Shown: positions 5,384 to 10,108 of the stretch, piece after piece
Layout of the letters: the number at the start of each line of letters is the position of its first letter
Position numbering within the stretch: the stretch's first letter is position 1
DNA from: Acidobacteriota bacterium
GTDB lineage: Bacteria > Acidobacteriota > Vicinamibacteria > Vicinamibacterales > 2-12-FULL-66-21
Reading direction: 5' to 3'
Length of the DNA: 10,108 nucleotides
Assembly (NCBI GenBank): GCA_013694635.1
Contig: JACDCA010000780.1
Span: 1-10,108 of the forward strand
Made by a program: the position numbers and the translations under genes
The notes under the pieces: generated by a model
Databases searched by the model: none
Seen by the model: the letters and a program-made list of their open reading frames with translations, nothing else
Told to the model about the DNA's origin: nothing

Positions 5384-7798
5384 TTAGTCCTTCAACTCCA
5401 CCACCGTCGCCCCGCCTGCACCCTGATTCTCCGGCGCTGGTCCATAGTTCGCCACGAGCGGGTGTGTTTTCAGAAAATCCGCAACCGCGCGACGCAGCTG
5501 TCCCGTACCGTAGCCGTGAATGATGCGCAGGGTTTTTGTTTCGGTGATCAGGGATTCGTCGAGAAACCGCTCGAGGCGGGTCAGGGCCTCGTCCACGTTG
5601 TTGCCGATCAGGTTCAGCTCGGTCATCAGACCAGAGCGCGGCTGGAGGTCGACGTTGACGTGTATCCGCGATGGCTGCGCCGCCACCGTCGCGGCGTTCG
5701 TCACGACCCGCAGCTCGTCGAGACCGAGCGCACCGACCATCACGCGATCCCCGACAGCGGCGCGCCGCTGATCGACGGGTGCGAGGGAGACTGGCGGCTG
5801 CACCGGCGCGCGAAGGCGTTCGCCGATCTGGTCGATGGCGGCGCGGGCGTCGCTGCGGGCGGCCCCTGTCTGCCCGGTCGGGATCAGCCGCGGCGCCATC
5901 CGGCGTTCGGCGTCCGCCGCAAGCTTCTCGGTTCTTCCTTTCAGATCCTCGACCACCGCGTCGATCTCGCGTCGCGCGTCGCGCAGCCGTTCTTCGATTT
6001 TCTCGTTGAGCCGGCGGCGGAACGTTTCCTCCCGATTTTTCAGGTCCTGATCCCGCGTATGCAGCTTGGCCGCGGTCTCTTCCAGCGTGTGGCGCTCGCG
6101 GGCGGCAAGCCGATGCTCGTGCTCGAGCGACTGACGGTCCTTCTCGACGCGCGCCAGGTGCTCCGCCAGCTGCGTCTCCCGTTCGCTGCGATATGAGCGC
6201 GCCTGTTCGATGATCCCTGCTGGCATCCCGAGGCGCGCGGCGATCTCGAGCGCAAGGCTGCTGCCCGGAGACCCGTAATTGAGACGAAAGGTCGGCGCAA
6301 AGGTCTGCGGATCGAACCCGAACCCCGCCGGCACAACACCGTCCGTGGTTGCCGCGTACGTCTTCAGCGAATCGTAGTGCGTCGTCGCGACAACTTTCGC
6401 TCCGCGTTTGCGGAACTGGTCGATCATCGCCATCGCAAGCGCCCCGCCTTCGATCGGGTCCGTCCCTGCGCCTGCTTCGTCGAGCAGCACCAGTGCCGGC
6501 AGATCCAGCGACGCATGCATTTCAACGACGTTGCGGATGTGGGCGGAGAAGGTGCTCAAGCTCGCCGAAATCGACTGCTCGTCGCCGATGTCCGCGAAGA
6601 CGCATTTGAACACCGGCACTTGCGAACCCTCGGCCGCGGGGATCAGGAGACCCGCCTGCGCCATCAACGCGTGGAGGCCGGCGGTCTTCAGCGCCACGGT
6701 CTTGCCGCCCGTGTTCGGTCCCGTAATCACCAGCACGCTGACGGGTGGGATGAGCAGGATGTCGACCGGTACCGGGGAAAAGGGGACAGCCACCTTTTCC
6801 GCGCTGTGCCCACCGGAAAAGGTGGCTGTCCCCTTTCCCCCCGAGTCCAGGCGCCGCCGCACCGCGGGGATCATCAGCGGATGACGTGATGCGCGCAGCT
6901 CGAGGCGGCCGTCTTCGGCAAGCTTCGGCGCGATGCCGTCCACCGCCAGCGAGAATTGCGCGCGCGCCTGCAAGACGTCGAATTCCGTCGCAGCTGTAAT
7001 CGTCTGCTCCAGGTCCGGCCCGCGGCGGCGGAAGGCATCCGTCAAGGCCAGGAGAATGCGGCGCACTTCTTCCGCCTCCTGTTGTTCGAGCGCGACGATG
7101 TCGTTGTTGATCTCGACGGTGCTGAGCGGCTCGAGAAACAGGCTCGCACCGCTGCCGGAGCTGCCGTGGACGATGCCCGGGATTGCCGAGCGGTGCTCCG
7201 AGCGAACCACCAGCACGTACCGGCCGTTGCGATCGGTGACGATCTGCTGCTGCAGGTACTTTGCGGTGTCCTTGCCGCGCAGGTACGACTCGAGCGTCCC
7301 TCGCAGCCGCGTCCGCTGCTTGCGCAACCTGTCTCTGATCCCACGCAACTCCGCACTCGCATCGTCGACGACCTCCCCGGCGGGGTCGATTTTTCGGCGG
7401 ACGTCCGCGATCTCGTTCTCGAAGGAGGCGACGATGTCCGCGATCGCGCGGAGGATCGGGAACGCCGCCCGCGCGCGGCGCACACCCGCCGCCGTCGAGT
7501 CCACCGATGCGAGGAAGGCGCTGAGCGTCACGAGTTGCGCCGGGTCGAGGAGACGTCCTTCGACGTCGAGGGCCCGGAGGATCTCGTGGAACTCCTCCGG
7601 CGCTCGGAGAGCGATCTGGTTATCCCCGAGAAACTTCGCCGTTTCGGCGGTCGCCGCGAGCGCACGCGCGACGCCGCTCGGATCGGCGAGCGGCGCGAGC
7701 TCCGCCAGCCGCGCCGCGCCCATTGGCGTCTGCGCGTATCCGCAGACGACATGAACGATGCGATCGAATTCGAGGACGCGCAGGGTTCCGGCGTGCAT
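5384..7798 (-). CDS. mutS2: Endonuclease/ATPase MutS2 with Smr domain, carrying an in-frame palindromic insert
   Basis: MutS2 proteins lack the mismatch-recognition domain of MutS; they act in suppression of recombination or in rescue of collided ribosomes. I use ATG 7798 (804 residues), because MHAGTLRVLEFDRIV matches the usual MutS2 start. The frame is open to a TTG at 7840, directly after a TAG; neither start has a clear Shine-Dalgarno, and a TATAGT at 7845-7840 could be a -10 box favouring the ATG. Numbered from 7798: core and lever region about 1-315; unusual insert 320-342 (see the separate inverted repeat); Walker A GPNTGGKT 360-367; MutS signature STFSAHI about 415-421; Walker B LVLLDEAGAGTDP 436-448 with Asp440 and Glu441; long charged coiled coil about 536-636; C-terminal Smr domain about 717-802 with HGYGTG 761-766. 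The usual LDLRG motif of Smr reads LNLIG (728-732). The gene ends with TAA 5 nt before dnaG. Confidence 0.96.
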   Translation of the reverse strand: MHAGTLRVLEFDRIVHVVCGYAQTPMGAARLAELAPLADPSGVARALAATAETAKFLGDNQIALRAPEEFHEILRALDVEGRLLDPAQLVTLSAFLASVDSTAAGVRRARAAFPILRAIADIVASFENEIADVRRKIDPAGEVVDDASAELRGIRDRLRKQRTRLRGTLESYLRGKDTAKYLQQQIVTDRNGRYVLVVRSEHRSAIPGIVHGSSGSGASLFLEPLSTVEINNDIVALEQQEAEEVRRILLALTDAFRRRGPDLEQTITAATEFDVLQARAQFSLAVDGIAPKLAEDGRLELRASRHPLMIPAVRRRLDSGGKGTATFSGGHSAEKVAVPFSPVPVDILLIPPVSVLVITGPNTGGKTVALKTAGLHALMAQAGLLIPAAEGSQVPVFKCVFADIGDEQSISASLSTFSAHIRNVVEMHASLDLPALVLLDEAGAGTDPIEGGALAMAMIDQFRKRGAKVVATTHYDSLKTYAATTDGVVPAGFGFDPQTFAPTFRLNYGSPGSSLALEIAARLGMPAGIIEQARSYRSERETQLAEHLARVEKDRQSLEHEHRLAARERHTLEETAAKLHTRDQDLKNREETFRRRLNEKIEERLRDARREIDAVVEDLKGRTEKLAADAERRMAPRLIPTGQTGAARSDARAAIDQIGERLRAPVQPPVSLAPVDQRRAAVGDRVMVGALGLDELRVVTNAATVAAQPSRIHVNVDLQPRSGLMTELNLIGNNVDEALTRLERFLDESLITETKTLRIIHGYGTGQLRRAVADFLKTHPLVANYGPAPENQGAGGATVVELKD
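6774..6840. repeat. Near-perfect inverted repeat (REP/RPE-like palindromic element) inside mutS2
   Basis: The left arm 6774-6800 and right arm 6815-6840 are reverse complements over 26 base pairs with a single bulge (A6778 has no partner). A stretch of 22 bp, 6779-6800 against 6815-6836, is uninterrupted. The loop is 14 nt (6801-6814). The arm core reads GGGGACAGCCACCTTTTCC on the + strand. In the mutS2 frame the two arms encode KGTATFS and EKVAVPFS around a GGHSA loop, and the protein continues without a frameshift into normal MutS2 sequence. From memory, very similar GGGGACAGCCACC palindromes are dispersed repeats in some high-GC genomes, often near REP-associated Y1 transposases; that is recall, not a search. 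No target-site duplication is obvious, and no second copy is in this window. Confidence 0.85.
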
Positions 7799-7854
7799 CT
7801 GGAAGAGGAGTGGAGCTATCGCCGTCAGGGCAATCGTCAACTATAGCGCAAAAT

Positions 7855-7926
7855 CATCGGCTTATCGGCCTCTCGGCGCATCGACTTATCGATCGGCCGA
7901 CAGCCCGATGAGCCGACAAGCCGATG
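7855..7926. repeat. Palindromic cluster of ATCGGC-type short repeats between larB and mutS2
   Basis: This 72-nt spacer begins 1 nt after the larB stop, on the mutS2 side. Arms 7855-7876 and 7905-7926 are reverse complements at 18 of 22 positions, including 9 bp at the outer ends (CATCGGCTT against AAGCCGATG). The left half also reads as tandem degenerate units of about 9 nt: CATCGGCTT, ATCGGCCTC, then CATCGACTT and ATCGATCGG. The centre holds the palindrome TCGGCCGA (7893-7900). On the minus strand the outer stem is followed by ATTTT (7854-7850), so it might work as a weak intrinsic terminator or mRNA-stabilising hairpin behind larB. It may equally be a dispersed intergenic repeat. No reading frame of note crosses it. 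Confidence 0.6.
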
Positions 7927-7927
7927 T

Positions 7928-8731
7928 TTACAGGTGGTTGATCGAGCTGGCGATGGCGGCAGCCCCGAAGCCATTGTCGATGTTGACCACCGACACGCCG
8001 CTGGCGCAGCTGTTCAGCATCGCGAGCAAGGCCGTGATTCCGCCGAAGCTGGCGCCATAGCCGATGCTTGTCGGCACTGCGATCACGGGCACGTCCACGA
8101 GGCCTCCCACCACGCTCGGCAGCGCCCCTTCCATGCCGGCGACGACGATGACCACGCGCGCCGTTGTCAGGCGGTCATGGACCGCCAGGATCCGGTGAAG
8201 TCCCGCAACTCCTACGTCGTAAAGGCGATCCACCGTATTGCCCATCATCTCGGCGCAGATGGCCGCTTCCTCGGCCACGGGAAGGTCGGCCGTCCCGGCC
8301 GCGGCGATGGCCACGGTTCCCTTGCCGGGATCGGGCTCGGCCACCCGCACGGTGATTGTGCGCGCTGTGTCGTGGAAAGCTGCGCCCGGCAGCTTCTCGA
8401 GGACAGCCCGGTGAGCCTCGGGGGTGGTCCGCGTCACCAGCAGGTTCTGCCCGGCCGCGACAATTCGGTCGGAAATCGTGGCAATTTGCTCGGGAGTTTT
8501 GCCCGGACCGAAGACGACCTCGGGGAAGCCCTGCCGGATCGAGCGGTGGTGGTCAATTCGCGCAAAACCGAGGTCCTCGAACGGCGCGTGGCGCAGGAAT
8601 TGAAGGAGGCGGGCGTGCGCGGCCTCAGGCGTCAGCGACCCGGCCTGGACCTGGTCCAGCAGGCCTCGCAACTCCAGGCGCGTCATCGAGGCAAGCCATT
8701 GATGCGAATTGACTTCCAGCTCAACCGACAT
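7928..8731 (-). CDS. larB: LarB, pyridinium-3,5-biscarboxylic acid mononucleotide synthase (nickel-pincer cofactor biosynthesis)
   Basis: A 267-residue protein with a C-terminal AIR-carboxylase-like (PurE-related) domain. LarB carboxylates the pyridinium ring of nicotinic acid adenine dinucleotide and releases AMP, giving the precursor that LarE and LarC turn into the Ni-pincer cofactor of lactate racemase and related enzymes. Family signatures are clear: FEDLGFARIDHHRSIRQGFP (51-70), then GTADLPVAEEAA (146-157), GNTVDRLYDVGVAGLHR (164-180), VAGMEGALPSVVGG (197-210), PTSIGYGASFGG (220-231) and MLNSCASGVSVVNIDNGFGA (238-257). Cys242 and Glu201 correspond, by position as I recall it, to the catalytic Cys221 and Glu180 of Lactiplantibacillus plantarum LarB. 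The start is uncertain: ATG 8731 lacks a Shine-Dalgarno, and ATG 8686 (residue 16) is an alternative that would still keep all conserved motifs. No larC, larE or larA is visible. The gene is divergent from the glycosyltransferase. Confidence 0.95.
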   Translation of the reverse strand: MSVELEVNSHQWLASMTRLELRGLLDQVQAGSLTPEAAHARLLQFLRHAPFEDLGFARIDHHRSIRQGFPEVVFGPGKTPEQIATISDRIVAAGQNLLVTRTTPEAHRAVLEKLPGAAFHDTARTITVRVAEPDPGKGTVAIAAAGTADLPVAEEAAICAEMMGNTVDRLYDVGVAGLHRILAVHDRLTTARVVIVVAGMEGALPSVVGGLVDVPVIAVPTSIGYGASFGGITALLAMLNSCASGVSVVNIDNGFGAAAIASSINHL

Positions 8732-8738
8732 CTAGAAT
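8709..8738 (+). promoter_or_regulatory. Candidate sigma-70 promoter for the glycosyltransferase gene
   Basis: TTGACT (8709-8714, 5 of 6 to the -35 consensus) and TAGAAT (8733-8738, 5 of 6 to the -10 consensus) are separated by 18 nt. Transcription would start near 8745, giving a leader of about 28 nt before ATG 8773. The -35 box and most of the spacer lie inside the first codons of the divergent larB gene. No Shine-Dalgarno is visible in the leader. Confidence 0.5.
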
Positions 8739-8772
8739 AGTCGATTGTGCCGTCTGACCCATTCATGTCTGT

Positions 8773-10108
8773 ATGAACTTCACTGAGACATTAATACTCG
8801 TTGTCTATTTCTTTGTCCTCAGCATGCTGGCCATTTATGGCTGGCACCGCTACTTCCTTGTTTATCTTTACATGAAGAACAAGGACAAGACGCCGGTGCC
8901 GCTGCCTCCGCCGTCGGTTCTGCCGCGCGTGACCGTACAGCTCCCGATTTTCAATGAGATGTATGTGGCCGACCGCCTGATCGCGTCGGTCTGCGATCTG
9001 GACTACCCGACCGAGCTGCTCGAAATACAGGTCCTCGACGACTCGACCGACGAGACGACCGGCATCGCGGAGCTTGCGGTACGGCGGCATGCGGCGCGTG
9101 GATTCGACATCAAGTACCTGCACCGCGTCGACCGTACCGGCTATAAGGCCGGCGCGTTGGACGCCGGCCTCCGCGTGGCCACGGGAGAGTTCATCGCGAT
9201 CTTCGATGCGGATTTCACCCCGACCTCAGACTTCCTGATGCGGACGCTGCCGTACTTCGCGACCGACCCGAAAATCGCGATGGTGCAGGCACGCTGGGGC
9301 CACATCAACCAGGATTACTCGCTGCTCACGAAGATCCAGGCGATTCTGCTGGATGCGCATTTCGTGCTGGAGCATGGCGGCCGCAACCGCGCCGGCTGTT
9401 TCTTCAACTTCAATGGCACGGCCGGCATCTGGCGTCGCGAGGCGATCCCCGACGCGGGTGGGTGGCAGCACGACACGCTCACCGAGGACCTGGATCTGAG
9501 TTATCGCGCGCAGCTGCGCGGCTGGCGCTTCATCTTCCTGCCCGACCTGGTGGCGCCGGCCGAAGTTCCGGTCGAAATGAATTCCTTCAAGTCTCAGCAG
9601 CATCGGTGGGCGAAGGGATCGATCCAGACCTGCATGAAGCTGTTGCCGGCGATCCTACGCTCGGACCAGCCCTTCGGGGTCAAGGCGGAAGCCTTCTTCC
9701 ACCTGTCGGCGAACTTCAATTACCTGCTGATGTCCCTTCTGTCCATCCTCATGTTCCCGGCGATGTACGTTCGGTACAGCATGGGGTGGACGGAGATGCT
9801 GCTCATCGACATCCCGCTCTTCGGGTTGGCGACGATGTCGTTCTGCAATTTCTACATGGTGTCGCAGCGGGAGCTGTATCCCGACTGGAAGTCACGGCTG
9901 AAATACCTGCCGTTCCTGATGTCGATCGGCATCGGCCTGTGCGTCAACAACACGCTCGCGGTCTTCGAGGCGGTGTTCGGAAAGCAGAGCGAGTTCGCGC
10001 GGACGCCGAAATACGGCATCGAGCGCCAGACCGACGAGTGGGTCGGGAAGAAGTACCACCAGTCGGTGGGGATCCAGCCGCTGGTCGAGCTCGCGCTCGG
10101 ACTGTATT
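8773..10108 (+). CDS. Membrane glycosyltransferase family 2, cellulose synthase/CslA-like (partial, 3' end outside window)
   Basis: The frame is open from ATG 8773 to the window end: 445 residues, probably lacking only a short C-terminus. A membrane helix (about 5-33) precedes the cytoplasmic GT-A domain (about 50-290). The processive GT2 residues are all present: VLDDS (Asp89, Asp90), FDADF (Asp145, Asp147), TLTED (237-239, with catalytic base Asp239) and Q-x-x-R-W at 275-279. RTGYKAGALDAGL (121-133) and FNFNGTAGIWRR (211-222) are also typical of this subfamily. Three hydrophobic segments follow (about 315-333, 342-363, 378-402) and would form the polymer channel. Family members use nucleotide-sugars to build or transfer beta-linked glycans such as cellulose, glucomannan or related polysaccharides; the sugar here is unknown. 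No PilZ domain is seen in the visible part. There is no clear Shine-Dalgarno before the ATG; the earlier ATG at 8765 stops after three codons. Confidence 0.93.
   Translation, partial: MNFTETLILVVYFFVLSMLAIYGWHRYFLVYLYMKNKDKTPVPLPPPSVLPRVTVQLPIFNEMYVADRLIASVCDLDYPTELLEIQVLDDSTDETTGIAELAVRRHAARGFDIKYLHRVDRTGYKAGALDAGLRVATGEFIAIFDADFTPTSDFLMRTLPYFATDPKIAMVQARWGHINQDYSLLTKIQAILLDAHFVLEHGGRNRAGCFFNFNGTAGIWRREAIPDAGGWQHDTLTEDLDLSYRAQLRGWRFIFLPDLVAPAEVPVEMNSFKSQQHRWAKGSIQTCMKLLPAILRSDQPFGVKAEAFFHLSANFNYLLMSLLSILMFPAMYVRYSMGWTEMLLIDIPLFGLATMSFCNFYMVSQRELYPDWKSRLKYLPFLMSIGIGLCVNNTLAVFEAVFGKQSEFARTPKYGIERQTDEWVGKKYHQSVGIQPLVELALGLY

Noticed and set aside
6956..7846. A 296-codon + strand open frame opposite the 5' half of mutS2, and other long + strand frames opposite dnaG
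   Set aside because: They are codon-bias shadows: Arg/Ala/Asp-rich products without recognisable motifs, opposite well-supported genes.
7855..7926. The repeat cluster as a CRISPR array
   Set aside because: Units are about 9 nt, degenerate and contiguous, without unique spacers or cas genes nearby.
8734..8739. TATTCT on the minus strand as a -10 box for larB
   Set aside because: No -35 match is found upstream, and the start would fall inside the annotated larB start region. It is too weak to list as a promoter.
8791..9603. Minus-strand open frames opposite the glycosyltransferase
   Set aside because: The + strand frame carries every GT2 motif without interruption; the antisense frames show none.

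Overview
The window is GC-rich, gene-dense bacterial chromosome. Gene order, the RpoD and MutS2 sequence style, and a CslA/cellulose-synthase-like glycosyltransferase are compatible with Acidobacteriota or a nearby high-GC Gram-negative lineage. That placement is an impression from the proteins, not a computed result.

Layout. Positions 1-161 hold the 3' end of a MOSC-domain gene on the + strand. It is followed after 6 nt by a complete secreted serine hydrolase of the beta-lactamase/PBP4* family (168-1766, +). Converging on these is a minus-strand block that reads, in transcription order: larB (8731-7928), a structured palindromic spacer (7855-7926), mutS2 (start about 7798, end 5384), dnaG (5378-3612), rpoD (3599-1887) and a tRNA with anticodon CAU (1846-1774). 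At the right end, divergent from larB, a membrane-embedded family 2 glycosyltransferase starts at 8773 and runs off the window; a good sigma-70-type promoter for it overlaps the 5' end of larB.

How the genes work together. mutS2, dnaG and rpoD form a tight cassette with gaps of 5 and 12 nt, and Shine-Dalgarno sequences that overlap the preceding stop codons. dnaG starts at TTG and rpoD at GTG. This is a variant of the classical macromolecular-synthesis operon, with mutS2 in the upstream position and a tRNA gene directly after rpoD. larB encodes the first step of nickel-pincer cofactor synthesis and stands without larC or larE in view.

The most striking signal is a near-perfect inverted repeat (arms 6774-6800 and 6815-6840, 14-nt loop) lying inside the mutS2 reading frame. 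It is translated as an extra segment of about 23 residues just before the ATPase domain. It looks like a mobile palindromic (REP/RPE-like) element inserted in frame into an essential-family gene. A second, different palindromic repeat cluster sits between larB and mutS2.
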